From positions 10,770-74,769 of the forward strand of contig CAKTFH010000007.1 of NCBI GenBank assembly GCA_934555895.1: 64,000 bases of DNA, written 5' to 3'. This stretch comes from an uncultured Muribaculaceae bacterium (lineage in GTDB: Bacteria; Bacteroidota; Bacteroidia; Bacteroidales; Muribaculaceae). Shown here piece by piece: positions 1 through 10,211 of the stretch. The position numbers and the translations under genes are program-made. The notes under the pieces are model-generated. The model saw only the letters and a program-made list of their open reading frames with translations, was not told the DNA's origin and ran no database searches. Numbering within the stretch: the first letter of the stretch is position 1; every line of letters begins with the position of its first letter.

Positions 1-1460
1 GCGAGATACTCAAGGAAATCAGAAGCCGCCTGCGCTTCCTGGTGGATGTAGGTCTCGGATATCTGTCGCTCAACCGCAATTCAGCCACCCTCTCGGGCGG
101 CGAGAGCCAGCGCATAAGGCTCGCCACACAGCTCGGCTCCGAGCTCGTGAACGTGCTCTACATCCTTGACGAACCGAGCATCGGACTGCACCAGAGCGAC
201 AACCGCCGCCTTATCGACTCGCTCGAGAAACTGCGCGACGCACAGAACTCGATTATCGTGGTGGAGCATGACCGCGACATGATGCTCAATGCCGACTACA
301 TAGTCGACATCGGCCCCAAGGCCGGACGCAAAGGGGGCAACGTGGTGTTTGAAGGCACTCCCAAAGAGATGCTCTCCACCGACACCCTCACTGCTGGTTA
401 CCTCAGCCGAAAGCTCAACATAGATGTGCCCTCGGTGCGCCGCCCCGGCAACGGCAAGACCCTTGAGCTGCTTGGCTGCACGGGCCACAACCTCAAGGAT
501 GTGGACCTCAGCATTCCCCTGGGCACATTCACATGCGTGTGCGGAGTGTCGGGCAGCGGCAAGTCATCGCTCATCAACGGCACCCTGCAGCCGGTGCTCT
601 CCAACCTCTTCTACCGCTCCACCGACGAACCGCTCCCCTACCGCGAGTTGCGCGGCACCGACAACATCGACAAGATAGTGACCGTCGACCAGTCGCCCCT
701 CGGGCGCTCGCCGCGCTCCAATCCGGCCACCTACACCGGAGTGTTCTCCGAAATCCGCAACCTCTTCGTAGGGCTTCCCGAGGCCCGTATCCGCGGCTAT
801 AAGCCGGGGCGATTCTCGTTCAACGTGTCGGGCGGCCGCTGCGAGGCCTGCAAAGGCAACGGCTACAAGACCATAGAGATGAACTTCCTGCCCGATGTGC
901 TCGTGCCCTGCGAGGAGTGCTCAGGGCGCCGCTACAACCGCGAGACACTCGAGGTACGCTTCAAGGGCAAGTCGATAGCCGATGTGCTCGACATGACCAT
1001 CAACCAGGCGGTGGAGTTCTTCGCCAATCAGCCCCGCATACTGCGCAAGCTCAAGATACTCCAGGAGATAGGTCTCGGCTATATCAAGCTCGGGCAGCCC
1101 AGTTCCACCCTGTCGGGCGGAGAGAACCAGCGCGTGAAGCTTGCCACCGAACTTGCCAAGCGCGACACCGGGCGCACACTGTTCCTGCTCGACGAGCCCA
1201 CCACCGGATTGCATTTCGAGGACATCAAAGTGCTCCTCGCCGTGCTCAACCGCCTGGTGGAGAAAGGCAACACCGTGCTTGTGATAGAGCACAACCTCGA
1301 TGTGGTGAAATGCGCCGACTACGTAATCGACATGGGCCCCGCCGGAGGCCGCGACGGCGGCCGCATCATCGCCACCGGCACCCCCGAGGCAGTGGCCGCC
1401 ACCGACTCGCCCACCGCCCCCTTCCTCCGCGAGGAATTCTCCGCCTCCCCCGCCAGATAA
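1..1460 (+). CDS. uvrA: UvrABC excinuclease subunit A, C-terminal half (5' end outside window)
   Basis: UvrA is the ATP-dependent damage-recognition subunit of nucleotide excision repair. It dimerises, loads UvrB and acts on DNA in the cytoplasm. The frame is open from the first bases of the window, so the true start lies upstream. Visible parts in order are the ABC signature of the first ATPase ([14 protein letters not shown]) with its Walker B ([12 protein letters not shown]), the second Walker A ([15 protein letters not shown]), a zinc finger with two CxxC pairs (CEAC ... CEEC), the second signature ([15 protein letters not shown]) and Walker B ([15 protein letters not shown]). The C-terminus looks complete. 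A hairpin terminator follows directly. Confidence in the family is very high. Assignment to the main uvrA rather than a paralogue is inferred from the standard spacing and zinc finger. Confidence 0.97.
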   Translation, partial: EILKEIRSRLRFLVDVGLGYLSLNRNSATLSGGESQRIRLATQLGSELVNVLYILDEPSIGLHQSDNRRLIDSLEKLRDAQNSIIVVEHDRDMMLNADYIVDIGPKAGRKGGNVVFEGTPKEMLSTDTLTAGYLSRKLNIDVPSVRRPGNGKTLELLGCTGHNLKDVDLSIPLGTFTCVCGVSGSGKSSLINGTLQPVLSNLFYRSTDEPLPYRELRGTDNIDKIVTVDQSPLGRSPRSNPATYTGVFSEIRNLFVGLPEARIRGYKPGRFSFNVSGGRCEACKGNGYKTIEMNFLPDVLVPCEECSGRRYNRETLEVRFKGKSIADVLDMTINQAVEFFANQPRILRKLKILQEIGLGYIKLGQPSSTLSGGENQRVKLATELAKRDTGRTLFLLDEPTTGLHFEDIKVLLAVLNRLVEKGNTVLVIEHNLDVVKCADYVIDMGPAGGRDGGRIIATGTPEAVAATDSPTAPFLREEFSASPAR

Positions 1461-1487
1461 ACAACTTTAGCGCACAAATACAAAACA

Positions 1488-1538
1488 AAGAGACTGCGAC
1501 AGCTGTGGGTGACACAGGGGCCGCAGTCTCTTGGTTTT
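1488..1538 (+). terminator. Rho-independent terminator after uvrA
   Basis: A 9-bp perfect stem, GAGACTGCG (1490-1498) with CGCAGTCTC (1522-1530), is extended inside by CTGTG/CACAG and followed by a T-rich TTGGTTTT. It lies 30 bases after the uvrA stop and could also serve the converging minus-strand operon. Confidence 0.8.
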
Positions 1539-1554
1539 GGGAGGTATCTGTTAT

Positions 1555-1588
1555 CTATGAATCAGATGGACCTATGAATCAGATGGAC
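1555..1588. repeat. Perfect 17-bp tandem duplication at the 3' end of the PII-like gene
   Basis: The 17-bp unit CTATGAATCAGATGGAC occurs at 1555-1571 and again at 1572-1588 with no spacer. The second copy holds the stop codon of the minus-strand PII-like gene (stop at 1579-1581), so the duplication begins inside the gene and extends past its end without altering the product. Confidence 0.9.
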
Positions 1589-1872
1589 TTCTCGACGGTC
1601 CACACGAAGGCGCGGAGCCCCAGAAGGGGCTTGGAGAGGTCGAGATCGTGCAGACGGTCAAGCAGTGAGTCTACCTGGTTGTCTTCCACCATGGCGATGA
1701 TTGCCTGGGCCAGCGAGGGCCACGCATGGGTGCCGTAGTGGGGCTCTCCTGTCTTGGAACCGCGCCCCTGCACCTGCCCGAAGGCCGTGAAGCCACGGCA
1801 GTTTGAACGGGTGAGCAGATCGATGATTTTCTCGTGATGTGCCTGGTCGTAGGCTATGAATATGGCTTTCAT
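1579..1872 (-). CDS. Small PII-like (GlnB/CutA-fold) protein at the end of an RND efflux operon
   Basis: This is a 97-residue soluble protein with no signal peptide. Its length, the opening MKAIFIAYDQ strand, a central glycine-rich loop (GRGSKTGEPHYGTHAWP, about residues 36-53) followed by AIIAMVEDNQVDSLLDRL, and a closing strand are what I expect of a PII/CutA-type ferredoxin-like fold. The central loop would correspond to the T-loop. It starts 12 bases after the pump gene and is surely cotranscribed with it. Small PII-like proteins, such as the DUF3240 group, are known next to metal-efflux RND genes, so a role in sensing or modulating the pump is a reasonable inference. No ligand can be assigned from sequence. 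The fold assignment is moderately sure and the function is not known. Confidence 0.65.
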   Translation of the reverse strand: MKAIFIAYDQAHHEKIIDLLTRSNCRGFTAFGQVQGRGSKTGEPHYGTHAWPSLAQAIIAMVEDNQVDSLLDRLHDLDLSKPLLGLRAFVWTVEKSI

Positions 1873-1884
1873 TTGTAGGCTTGA

Positions 1885-4800
1885 TTAGAGGTCGGCTGAA
1901 GAAGTGGATTTCTTGGTGAGTGCGGCACGGAGCTTGCGGCGCACGCGCTTCACGCCGTTGCCGGCAAACACGCAGTAGAGCACTGGCACGAAGAGCAGGG
2001 TGAGGATGGTGGAGAATGTGAGACCGCCGATCACGGCCACACCCATGGGTCGCCAGAGCTCGGCGCCCTGACCGGTACCCACCGCCATAGGCACCATGCC
2101 GAGGATGGTGGTGAGGGTGGTCATGACCACAGGACGCAGACGCGAGCGGCCGCCGTCGATCACGGCGCGGCGTATGCTGAGGCCACGCTCGCGATTGAGC
2201 GAGATGTAGTCGATGAGCACGATACCGTTCTTCACCACGATACCGATAAGCATGATGGCGCCGATCATACTCATCACATTCAGCGTGTGGCCGGTGAGCC
2301 AGAGGATGAGGAACACGCCCGAGAACGCGAAGAGCAAAGAGGTCATGATGATGCCGGGATAGGTGAGCGACTCGAACTGCGCGGCCATCACTATGTAGAC
2401 CAGAAGCACGATGAGCACTCCGAGCATGAGGAGGTCGGAGAAGGAGTCCTGCTGGTCCTCATAGGAGCCGGCAATCTGTATCGAGATGCCCGAGGGGAGG
2501 CTGAGCGAATCGATTTCGGCCTGTGCGTCGGTCACTACCTGCGACAGAGGCACGCCGTCGACCACGGCCGATACAGTGATTACGCGCTCGCGGTCCTTAC
2601 GCTCTATGGTAGGCGGAGTGAAGCGCTCCACCACTGTGCCGAGCTCCTTGAGGCGCACGCCCTTGCCGGTGTTGGTGTAGATCACGATATTCTCGATATC
2701 GGATATGCTGGTGCGGTGCTCCGGGGCATACATCACCTTGATGTCGTATTCCTCGCCGTCCTCGCGGAACTGCGATGCGGTGGAACCATTGATGCGGTTG
2801 CGCAGGTAGTAAGCTGCGGTCTGGAGACTGATGCCGTAGAACGACAGTTTCTCGCGGTCGAAATCCACCTGATATTCCGGCTGGTAGTCGGAACGCGAGA
2901 TGGTCACATCGGCCGTACCGTTGATGCCGCGAAGTATTTGCTCGAGGTCGCGGGCCACCTTGTCGGTCTCGTCGAAATCGTAACCATAAATCTCGAAATC
3001 GACGGTCGACTGACCACCCATGCCGGCTCCTCGTCCGCCGCCCACATTCACCTGGGCTTTTTTGAATTCGGGAAAATCCTCGTTGATGTCGGCACGCATG
3101 TCGTCAGCGATATCACTGATGGAGCGCTTGCGGTCGCCCGGGTCCGACAGACGGATATTCATCGATATGATGTGGGGGCCGTTGTCGCTTAGCGACGCGA
3201 AAGTGTTGTCGCTCGAAGCCGGACCAACGGTGTAGCTCATGGTCTGGATTTCCGGATATTTGGAACTCCATACGCTGTCGAGGCGAGCCATGGAGGCCTC
3301 GGCCTCCTCTACTCTCGACCCGATGGGGAGCTCTAGATTCACGCCGATGCGGGCGTTGTCCTGTGTGGGGAAGAACTCGGTGCCCACGAACTGCATCAGG
3401 AATATCGAACCCACGAAGATGCCCAGACACACCAGTATAGTGGTACCGCGATGGGTGACCACCTTGCCGAGCAGACGGGCATAGGCGGCATCGAAGGCAT
3501 CGAGGCCCTTCTCGATATGCGAATAAAAGTTCTTCTTGGTGTTGCGCGGACGCAGACGCAGCCACTGGCTGCAGAGCATCGGGGTGAGCGAGAGAGCGCA
3601 GGTGGTGGAGATAATCATCATGATGGTGACCATCCAGCCCAGTTGACGGAAGAGCACGCCGGTCATGCCGGTGACGAGTGTCAGCGGGAAGAACACCGCG
3701 ATAAGCGTGAGTGTGGAGGCGATAACTGACACGGCCACCTCGTTGGTGCCGTGCACGGCGGCCTGCCTCGGGTCGGCACCTCGCTCTATGTGGGTTGTCA
3801 CATTCTCAAGCACCACTATGGCATCGTCGACCACCATACCGATTGATATGGAGAGGGCCGACAGCGACACAATGTTGAGCGTGTTGCCAGTGGCATAAAG
3901 ATAGATGAACGACGCGATGAGCGACACAGGAATGGTGATGACGATAATCATGGTGGCACGCCAACGTCCGAGGAACAAGAACACCACTATCATCACGAAC
4001 AGAAGGGCATACATCACAGTCTCCACCAGCGAGTCGATGGTGTTGCGGATGTTGTCGGAAGTATCGACCACCACGCCTATCTTGATGTCGGACGGGAGGT
4101 TTTTCTGAAGTTGTGGAAGCATAGCCTGCACCTTTTCGGAAATCTGCACCGAGTTGGCGCCCGACTGCTTCTGAATGACGATAATCGCACCCTCCTCGCC
4201 GTCTATATAGGAGTGCTGGGTGCGTTCCTCGAGGCTGTCTTCCACACGGGCCACATCACTGAGATAGACGGTGCGCCCCTCGTAGGTGCCCACGGGAATG
4301 ATGCGAAGCTGGTCGGTGTCGTCGAACTCGCCCTGCACTCGCATTGCGTATGTGTTCGAACCGATATCAAACGAGCCGCCGGGCACGTTGCGGTTCTCAG
4401 CGCCTATCACGCTTGCAATCTGCTCCACCGAAAGATTATAGGCCTCGAGACGGGTGGGGTCGACATACACGTGAATCTCACGTTTGGGGGCACCGGAAAT
4501 CGACACGGAACCCACGCCGTCGACACGTGCCAGAGGATTGGCCACGTTGTCGTCGAGAATCTTGTATAGTCCCGCCATACTCTCCTTGGCCTGTACCGAG
4601 AGGATACAGATAGGAATCATGTCGGTGGAGAACTTGAAGATGATGGGGTTCTCGGCATCGTCAGGGAGAGTGGACTTGACCATGTCGAGCTTGTCGCGCA
4701 CATCGTTGGTGAGCACATCGATGTCGTAGCCGTACTCGAACTCGAGGGTTATGACCGCTGTGTTCTCGCGCGAGGTGGATGTGATATGCTTGAGGTGCTC

Positions 4801-5022
4801 CACGGAGTTGAGAGTGTTCTCAAGGGGCTTGGTCACGTTCTGCTCTATATCCTTGGCGCTCGCGCCCGGATACATCGTAATCACCATCAGAGTGTTGGTA
4901 TCTATATCGGGGTAGAGGTCGATAGGGAGCTTCGTGAGTGAGAAAAGGCCGAGGATGATTACCGTCAGGAAGCTGAGGGTAGTCATGATGGGGCGTTTTA
5001 CCGCCGAACTGTATAGGCTCAT
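1885..5022 (-). CDS. RND efflux pump, inner-membrane transporter (AcrB/HAE1 type)
   Basis: This is a proton-driven resistance-nodulation-division transporter that takes substrates from the periplasm and inner membrane and passes them to an outer-membrane channel through the adaptor. At 1045 residues it has the usual size. The N-terminal membrane helix starts [18 protein letters not shown]. The TM4 proton-relay motif is present as [14 protein letters not shown] (paired Asp), and the TM10 lysine lies in [13 protein letters not shown]. The two-lobe layout is seen in the repeated large periplasmic loops. A short basic cytoplasmic tail ends the protein. It is preceded by the adaptor gene (35-bp gap) and followed by the PII-like gene. 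Sequence type fits the hydrophobic/amphiphilic (HAE1) branch rather than the heavy-metal branch, but the actual substrate is unknown. Confidence 0.95.
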   Translation of the reverse strand: MSLYSSAVKRPIMTTLSFLTVIILGLFSLTKLPIDLYPDIDTNTLMVITMYPGASAKDIEQNVTKPLENTLNSVEHLKHITSTSRENTAVITLEFEYGYDIDVLTNDVRDKLDMVKSTLPDDAENPIIFKFSTDMIPICILSVQAKESMAGLYKILDDNVANPLARVDGVGSVSISGAPKREIHVYVDPTRLEAYNLSVEQIASVIGAENRNVPGGSFDIGSNTYAMRVQGEFDDTDQLRIIPVGTYEGRTVYLSDVARVEDSLEERTQHSYIDGEEGAIIVIQKQSGANSVQISEKVQAMLPQLQKNLPSDIKIGVVVDTSDNIRNTIDSLVETVMYALLFVMIVVFLFLGRWRATMIIVITIPVSLIASFIYLYATGNTLNIVSLSALSISIGMVVDDAIVVLENVTTHIERGADPRQAAVHGTNEVAVSVIASTLTLIAVFFPLTLVTGMTGVLFRQLGWMVTIMMIISTTCALSLTPMLCSQWLRLRPRNTKKNFYSHIEKGLDAFDAAYARLLGKVVTHRGTTILVCLGIFVGSIFLMQFVGTEFFPTQDNARIGVNLELPIGSRVEEAEASMARLDSVWSSKYPEIQTMSYTVGPASSDNTFASLSDNGPHIISMNIRLSDPGDRKRSISDIADDMRADINEDFPEFKKAQVNVGGGRGAGMGGQSTVDFEIYGYDFDETDKVARDLEQILRGINGTADVTISRSDYQPEYQVDFDREKLSFYGISLQTAAYYLRNRINGSTASQFREDGEEYDIKVMYAPEHRTSISDIENIVIYTNTGKGVRLKELGTVVERFTPPTIERKDRERVITVSAVVDGVPLSQVVTDAQAEIDSLSLPSGISIQIAGSYEDQQDSFSDLLMLGVLIVLLVYIVMAAQFESLTYPGIIMTSLLFAFSGVFLILWLTGHTLNVMSMIGAIMLIGIVVKNGIVLIDYISLNRERGLSIRRAVIDGGRSRLRPVVMTTLTTILGMVPMAVGTGQGAELWRPMGVAVIGGLTFSTILTLLFVPVLYCVFAGNGVKRVRRKLRAALTKKSTSSADL

Positions 5023-5057
5023 CTTATTGCTTTATGGCTTGTGTGATGAAACATATA

Positions 5058-6173
5058 TTAAAGGCTGTCGGCTGCAACTGTGGTCTTGGCGGCGGGAGCT
5101 GCACTGCCGGCGAGCTGCACCTTGGCACCGTTGGCGAGGCGGTTCTGACCTTTCACCACCACCTGCGAACCCGATTCCACGCCTGAGACAAGCTCATATG
5201 TATCGCCGAGGCGCTGGCCGAGCTGCACCTTGGTGAAGCTCACCGTGTTGTCGGCGGGATTGAACACATACACATAATGGTCGCCCGAACCGGTCTGCTT
5301 CACTACAGCCTTATCTGGCACAACCACGTGGTCGGCCTGGCCGAGGTTAAGGGTCACACGGCCGAACATACCGGGCATGATGCGCGAGTCGGAGTTGGGC
5401 ACCGAGATTTCCACACCGAATGTGCGGCTCTGGGTATCGATGGTCGGCATCACTGTGGTGACCTTGCCCTGGAACATTTCGTCGCCGTAGGTGTCAAATC
5501 TCACCTCGGCAGGCATCCCTTTATGGATGTGTGGCACATCGCTCTCAGAGGCATTGATGACCACCTTCACAGGCTGAGTGCGTCCGATGGTGAGCACAGG
5601 CATATTGCCTGTCATATCGCCCGGATCGTAGTTGCGCTTTGTCACTACGCCTGCAATGGGCGAGGTGAGCACGGTGTTCTCACGGGCGTTGCGCAGAGTA
5701 CGCTCGGCCTGAGCAAGAGAGTTCTTGGCATTCACCAACTGTATCTCCATCTGGTCGACCTGTTGCTGTGTGCCCCCGCCAATGGCGAGTAGCTGCACGG
5801 CGCGGTCGTAGTTGAGCTGCACATTGTTGAGGTTGGCACGGGCGTTGTCAACCTGTGTCTCGTAGGCGAAGGTGTTCACATCGTCGAGTTCCACAAGCTT
5901 CTGGCCTTTTGAAACCTGCTGGCCCTCGTCTACAAGGATGTTCTTGATGCGGTTGGGCATCGAACTTGAAATGTTGTTGATGATTTCAGGCTCGGCCGAA
6001 GCGGTATATACTCCGGTCTGGTTCACAATCTGGCTTGTAACGGTGGCCACTTCCACAACGGGCAGTTTCTCGGCCTTTGCCGAATCGCTGTCATCCTTGC
6101 CACTGCCCGAGCAGGCGGCGGTCAGAGCGCCAAGCAGCGCGAGGCAACCGAGTTGGTATATTCTGATATTCAT
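5058..6173 (-). CDS. RND efflux periplasmic adaptor (membrane fusion protein), lipoprotein
   Basis: This 371-residue adaptor bridges the pump and the outer-membrane channel in the periplasm. The N-terminus is a lipoprotein signal with lipobox LTAAC (Cys 21), so it should be lipid-anchored. It contains a biotinyl-lipoyl half (SSSMPNRIKNILVDEGQQVSKGQKLVELDD), a helical hairpin (ETQVDNARANLNNVQLNYDRA ... AERTLRNARENT), the second lipoyl half (VLTSPIAGVVTKRNYDPG) and a beta-barrel domain. A low-complexity Ala/Lys tail closes it. It lies 15 bases downstream of the channel gene and 35 bases upstream of the pump gene in one operon. Confidence 0.94.
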   Translation of the reverse strand: MNIRIYQLGCLALLGALTAACSGSGKDDSDSAKAEKLPVVEVATVTSQIVNQTGVYTASAEPEIINNISSSMPNRIKNILVDEGQQVSKGQKLVELDDVNTFAYETQVDNARANLNNVQLNYDRAVQLLAIGGGTQQQVDQMEIQLVNAKNSLAQAERTLRNARENTVLTSPIAGVVTKRNYDPGDMTGNMPVLTIGRTQPVKVVINASESDVPHIHKGMPAEVRFDTYGDEMFQGKVTTVMPTIDTQSRTFGVEISVPNSDSRIMPGMFGRVTLNLGQADHVVVPDKAVVKQTGSGDHYVYVFNPADNTVSFTKVQLGQRLGDTYELVSGVESGSQVVVKGQNRLANGAKVQLAGSAAPAAKTTVAADSL

Positions 6174-6188
6174 AGTGTGTAATGTTTT

Positions 6189-7547
6189 TTATCGTGATGT
6201 GGGAATGCCGAGCGCATCCTCGCGGCCCAGCAGAGTGTCGAGCTCGGAGGTCGACACGAGATAGTTGTAGATGGCCTGGAAATAGGCGAGCTGCGCCTGT
6301 GTGTTGGCAAGCTCGCTGTCGCGCAGGTTGAGATATGTGGCGGCGCCTATCTCGAAGCTCTTCTGCATTATCTCATATGCCTTGGCCGCCTGGCGCACGC
6401 CCTGCTCGCTACTTTCGATCTGGCGCACCTGCTTGTTGATGTTGTCGAGCGCAAGGTCGACCTGCATGTTGAGGTTATTGACCAGGTTCTCACGCTGAAA
6501 CTCCATCTCCTGCACCTGCAGTTTGGCCTGTTTCACGGCGCTACGGCGTCCGAGGCCGTTGAATATAGGCACCTGAAGCACCAGGGCCACATTGCTGTAG
6601 GGATTGAAAATCTGGTTTTTGAGGGCATTTCCGCTGCTCATGGCATTCCAGTTGAGATTGTAGCTCGCCGCAAGCGTGGGAATCCAGGCGAACTTACGCA
6701 TGGTGAGTGTCTTGCGCAGAGTCTCGGTCTGAATGTCGAGAGTGCGGAGCGATGTGTTTCGGTCGAGCGAGCGTCCGGCGCCGAGCGAGTAGCCATACAT
6801 CTCACTTTTCATATCTGCAAGAGCCACCGACGGCATCACTGCCACCTCGTTGTCGATGCCCATAAGCATCTTGAGCTGGAGCGAGCACTGGCGCACCGAG
6901 ATGTCGGCCTGCAACAGTTCGGGCTCGATGTTCGATACCTGAACCGAACTTCTCAGCACATCATATTCCGAAGCGGTGCCGTTGTCGAACTGGCCGGCAT
7001 ACATGTCGGCATTCATTTTGGCTATTTCATAATTCTGCCTGATTACATCGCGCGAGGCCACGGCGAGCATCAGGGCGTAATAGGCCTTGTTGATGTTGTT
7101 CACCAGGTCGAGACGCGAGGCACGCGCCTCCTCGAGACTGGCGAGAATCTGTGTGTCGCTTATCTGAATCGACTTCCACAGAGCGGCGTTGACCAGCGGC
7201 ATGGAAGCCGAGAAACCGAAGTTCCAGTTGTTGTCGGTACCCATCTTGAACTGCTGGGTGTGTCCGCCCATGTTCATCGAAATGGTCTGCAGCTTGATGG
7301 TGCGCTGAAAAGAGCCCTGGAAATCGATGTTTGGGAAAAGATTGGCGAGCACCTCGCGCTTGGAATAGTCCATGCGCTTGACCTCGAGGTCGGCAATACG
7401 GATGGTGGGATTATCCTGAAGGGCAATCTCCACGCACTCGTTGCGCGACAGGCGCAGCGTGTCACCGGAAACCACCGCAGCTCCGGCTGTGAAAGCCGAC
7501 ACCGCAAGAGTGACCGAGACCGCTATGAGTCGGGATAAGACAGTCAT
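6189..7547 (-). CDS. TolC-family outer-membrane efflux channel
   Basis: This is the outer-membrane factor of the tripartite efflux system, forming a trimeric channel. I place the start at 7547 (MTVLSRLIAVSVTLAVSAFTAGA), which gives a clean signal peptide and 452 residues. A longer open frame reaches 7598, but a TATATTTG promoter element at 7584-7591 would lie inside it. The duplicated TolC architecture is visible in the repeated amphipathic helices (RNECVEIALQDNPTIRIADLEVKR near the N-terminus; QAKLQVQEMEFQRENLVNNLN and SYEIGAATYLNLRDSE-like segments near the C-terminus). First gene of the operon. Confidence 0.93.
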   Translation of the reverse strand: MTVLSRLIAVSVTLAVSAFTAGAAVVSGDTLRLSRNECVEIALQDNPTIRIADLEVKRMDYSKREVLANLFPNIDFQGSFQRTIKLQTISMNMGGHTQQFKMGTDNNWNFGFSASMPLVNAALWKSIQISDTQILASLEEARASRLDLVNNINKAYYALMLAVASRDVIRQNYEIAKMNADMYAGQFDNGTASEYDVLRSSVQVSNIEPELLQADISVRQCSLQLKMLMGIDNEVAVMPSVALADMKSEMYGYSLGAGRSLDRNTSLRTLDIQTETLRKTLTMRKFAWIPTLAASYNLNWNAMSSGNALKNQIFNPYSNVALVLQVPIFNGLGRRSAVKQAKLQVQEMEFQRENLVNNLNMQVDLALDNINKQVRQIESSEQGVRQAAKAYEIMQKSFEIGAATYLNLRDSELANTQAQLAYFQAIYNYLVSTSELDTLLGREDALGIPTSR

Positions 7548-7583
7548 GTGTGTGATAATGATATTTGACAAAATAATCGTTTT

Positions 7584-7591
7584 CAAATATA
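7584..7591 (-). promoter_or_regulatory. -7 promoter element of the RND operon
   Basis: TATATTTG on the minus strand matches the Bacteroidetes -7 consensus TAnnTTTG, 37 bases before the chosen start of the channel gene. I see no good -33 TTTG at the expected distance. Confidence 0.5.
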
Positions 7592-7598
7592 GTGGCAA

Positions 7599-7949
7599 TC
7601 TTCAAAACATCAGTGTAATCAGCCCATAATATGGTTTATATATTAAGGTGAATGCCACACTACAAAGGTGCAAAATTAGCCATAAATAATGAAAGCACAA
7701 ACAGTCTCCGAGTACAATAGTCTCCCGCACAGCCAATCTACCCAAATATTCCCGTTTTACAGCCTTTCTTACCAATAATATTACCCGGGTTGTATATTTT
7801 GATATTCATCAGGCGCATTCCGCATTCACAAGCTACAAGCCATGTGCATTGTTTTTTCGGGATTAGAAAAAAAATGCGTATCTTTGCGCACAACTATACA
7901 TGTGCAAACAACAAAACGAAATTATAGCAATTAAACCGATAATACAGCA
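7599..7949. other. Gene-free stretch between the RND operon and glyS
   Basis: About 350 AT-rich bases between divergent transcription units. The only signals I can support are the outward promoter elements at 7584-7591 (minus) and 7879-7886 (plus). No coding, RNA gene or repeat is evident. Confidence 0.5.
7879..7886 (+). promoter_or_regulatory. -7 promoter element of glyS
   Basis: TATCTTTG matches TAnnTTTG and lies 63 bases before the glyS start. The T-rich stretch at 7849-7857 could supply a weak -33 contact, but spacing is not ideal. Confidence 0.6.
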
Positions 7950-9494
7950 ATGGCACAACAGGAAGATGTGTTTAAGAAAATAGTGTCGCATGCCAAGGAA
8001 TATGGCTTCGTATTTCCCTCAAGCGAAATCTACGACGGACTGTCGGCCGTATACGACTACGGTCAGAACGGTGTGGAACTCAAGAACAATATCAAGCGCT
8101 ACTGGTGGGAAGCCATGACGCTGCTCCACGAGAACATCGTAGGCATCGACTCGGCCATATTCATGCACCCAACCATCTGGAAGGCTTCGGGTCACGTGGA
8201 CGCTTTCAACGACCCTCTGATCGACAACCGCGACTCAAAGAAGCGCTACCGCGCCGATGTGCTCATCGAGGAGCAGATTGCAAAATACGACGATAAAATT
8301 GAAAAAGAGGTGGCAAAAGCCGCCAAACGCTTTGGCGAAAGCTTCGACGAGGCTCTTTTCCGCGAGACCAATCCCCGCGTGGCCGAGACCAAAGCCAAAC
8401 GCGACGCACTGCATCAGCGCTTCTCCGATGCCATGAACGCCAACGACCTCGATGGTCTGCGCCAGATCATAATCGACGAGGAGATTGTGGACCCCATCAG
8501 CGGCACCAAGAACTGGACCGATGTGCGCCAGTTCAACCTGATGTTCAAGACTGAGATGGGCTCTACTGCCGACGGATCGATGACAGTGTTCCTGCGTCCC
8601 GAGACCGCTCAGGGTATCTTCGTGAACTACCTCAACGTACAGAAAACCGGTCGCATGCGCATCCCATTCGGTATCGCGCAGATAGGCAAGGCCTTCCGCA
8701 ACGAAATCGTTGCACGCCAGTTCATCTTCCGCATGCGTGAGTTCGAGCAGATGGAAATGCAGTTCTTCGTGCGCCCCGGCACCGAGATGGAGTGGTTCAA
8801 GAACTGGAAGGAGACCCGTCTGCGCTGGCATAAGGCCCTTGGTCTGGGCGACGACAAATACCGCTTCCATGACCACGAGAAGCTCGCCCATTATGCCAAC
8901 GCCGCCACCGACATCGAGTTCCGCATGCCATTCGGCTTCAAGGAAGTGGAGGGCATCCACTCTCGCACCGATTTCGACCTCTCGCAGCACGAGAAATTCT
9001 CAGGCAAAAAGATACAGTATTTCGACCCCGAACTCAACGAGAGCTACACTCCCTATGTAATCGAAACCTCGATTGGCGTGGACCGCATGTTCCTTTCGGT
9101 ACTCTGCTCAGCCTATGAAGAGCAGGCTCTCGAAGGAGGCGACACCCGCGTGGTGCTACATTTGCCCGAGGCACTGGCTCCGGTGAAATGCGCCGTGATG
9201 CCGCTCGTGCGTAAGGACGGTCTGCCCGAGAAGGCCCGCGAGATTGTGGCTGACCTCAAATTCGACTTCAACACCCACTACGAGGAGAAAGACTCAATCG
9301 GCAAGCGCTACCGCCGTCAGGATGCCATAGGCACACCTTTCTGCATTACCGTCGACCACCAGACTCTGGAAGACAATACCGTGACACTGCGCGAACGTGA
9401 CTCCATGGTACAGAAACGTGTGGCCATCGCCGACCTCCACACCCTCATCCATGACCGCGTAAGCCTAAACTCCCTGCTCCGCAAGCTAGGTTAA
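7950..9494 (+). CDS. glyS: Glycyl-tRNA synthetase, single-chain class II type
   Basis: Charges tRNA-Gly with glycine using ATP in the cytoplasm. The 514-residue single chain is the homodimeric (archaeal/eukaryotic-like) form rather than the two-subunit form. Class II motifs are visible: motif 2 FRNEIVARQFIFRMREFEQME and motif 3 PYVIETSIGVDRMFLSVL. The C-terminal anticodon-binding domain runs from about ALAPVKCAVMPLVRKDGLPEKA to the end, with RYRRQDAIGTPFCITVDHQTL. The start MAQQEDVFKKIVSHAKEYGFVFPSSEIY is typical. An inverted repeat lies just after the stop. Confidence 0.97.
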   Translation: MAQQEDVFKKIVSHAKEYGFVFPSSEIYDGLSAVYDYGQNGVELKNNIKRYWWEAMTLLHENIVGIDSAIFMHPTIWKASGHVDAFNDPLIDNRDSKKRYRADVLIEEQIAKYDDKIEKEVAKAAKRFGESFDEALFRETNPRVAETKAKRDALHQRFSDAMNANDLDGLRQIIIDEEIVDPISGTKNWTDVRQFNLMFKTEMGSTADGSMTVFLRPETAQGIFVNYLNVQKTGRMRIPFGIAQIGKAFRNEIVARQFIFRMREFEQMEMQFFVRPGTEMEWFKNWKETRLRWHKALGLGDDKYRFHDHEKLAHYANAATDIEFRMPFGFKEVEGIHSRTDFDLSQHEKFSGKKIQYFDPELNESYTPYVIETSIGVDRMFLSVLCSAYEEQALEGGDTRVVLHLPEALAPVKCAVMPLVRKDGLPEKAREIVADLKFDFNTHYEEKDSIGKRYRRQDAIGTPFCITVDHQTLEDNTVTLRERDSMVQKRVAIADLHTLIHDRVSLNSLLRKLG

Positions 9495-9506
9495 ACATCA
9501 ATCTAA

Positions 9507-9563
9507 CTGTTCAAAATTGTTTATTTAATAGTAACCGATTATCTCATTTATAATTTTGAACGG
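9507..9563. repeat. Inverted repeat between glyS and lemA
   Basis: TTCAAAATT (9510-9518) pairs with AATTTTGAA (9552-9560), and the match extends imperfectly to 14 bases on each side. The 33-base loop and lack of a T-run make it a weak terminator. It could also be an operator or processing site. Confidence 0.45.
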
Positions 9564-9584
9564 TCACTTAACACAGACAGAATA

Positions 9585-10199
9585 ATGAAAAAAGGTACAA
9601 TAACACTAATAATAATCGGAGTAATCCTTGTGATTCTCTGCGGCACAGGTTGCTCGCAGTACAACGGTATGGTCGACGCCGATCAGGCCGTGCAGCGCCA
9701 GTGGGGCCAGGTGCAGAACCAGTATCAGCGCCGCGCCGACCTCATCCCCAACCTCGTGTCGACAGTAAAGGGATATTCCGAGCATGAATCGACTACCCTC
9801 GAGAGCGTGACCCGCGCCCGCGCAGGCCTCAGTGAAGCTTATAGTGCCGCACAGCAGGCCAACACCGAGGCTCAGGCCGGAGCTCCCGAAAACCTCGCCG
9901 CTTTCCAGCAGGCTCAGGAGAAACTGCAGAGCGCCCTCGGCATCTATGTAAACGCCGTGCGCGAGGCTTATCCCGACCTCAAAGCCAACCAGAACTTCCT
10001 CGATCTGCAGGCTCAGCTTGAAGGCACAGAAAACCGCGTCAGCACCGAGCGTCAGCGCTACAACGAGGAGGTGGAGGCATACAACAAAAAGGTGCTCCGT
10101 TTCCCCGCACGCATTTTCGCATCGCTTTTCGGTTTCAGTTCCAAGCCCATGTTCCAGGCCGACCAACAGGCACAGTCGGCTCCTAAAGTGGAATTCTAA
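9585..10199 (+). CDS. lemA: LemA family membrane protein
   Basis: This 204-residue protein has one N-terminal membrane helix (TLIIIGVILVILCGTGC) followed by a long helical domain outside the membrane. The family hallmark is clear: YNGMVDADQAVQRQWGQVQNQYQRRADLIPNLVSTVKGY, then repeated coiled-coil helices. LemA proteins are widespread and structurally helical, but their molecular role is not settled. The cysteine at the end of the helix might allow lipidation, although the hydrophobic stretch is unusually long for that. It is 12 bases upstream of the FKBP-like lipoprotein gene, so the two are probably cotranscribed. Confidence 0.93.
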   Translation: MKKGTITLIIIGVILVILCGTGCSQYNGMVDADQAVQRQWGQVQNQYQRRADLIPNLVSTVKGYSEHESTTLESVTRARAGLSEAYSAAQQANTEAQAGAPENLAAFQQAQEKLQSALGIYVNAVREAYPDLKANQNFLDLQAQLEGTENRVSTERQRYNEEVEAYNKKVLRFPARIFASLFGFSSKPMFQADQQAQSAPKVEF

Positions 10200-10211
10200 C
10201 CCTCAGGCAGG

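Noticed and set aside
2287..3192. 301-codon open frame antisense to the RND pump gene
   Set aside because: Mirrors the codon structure of the pump gene, with His/Glu/Val-rich sequence typical of an antisense shadow; no promoter or family match.
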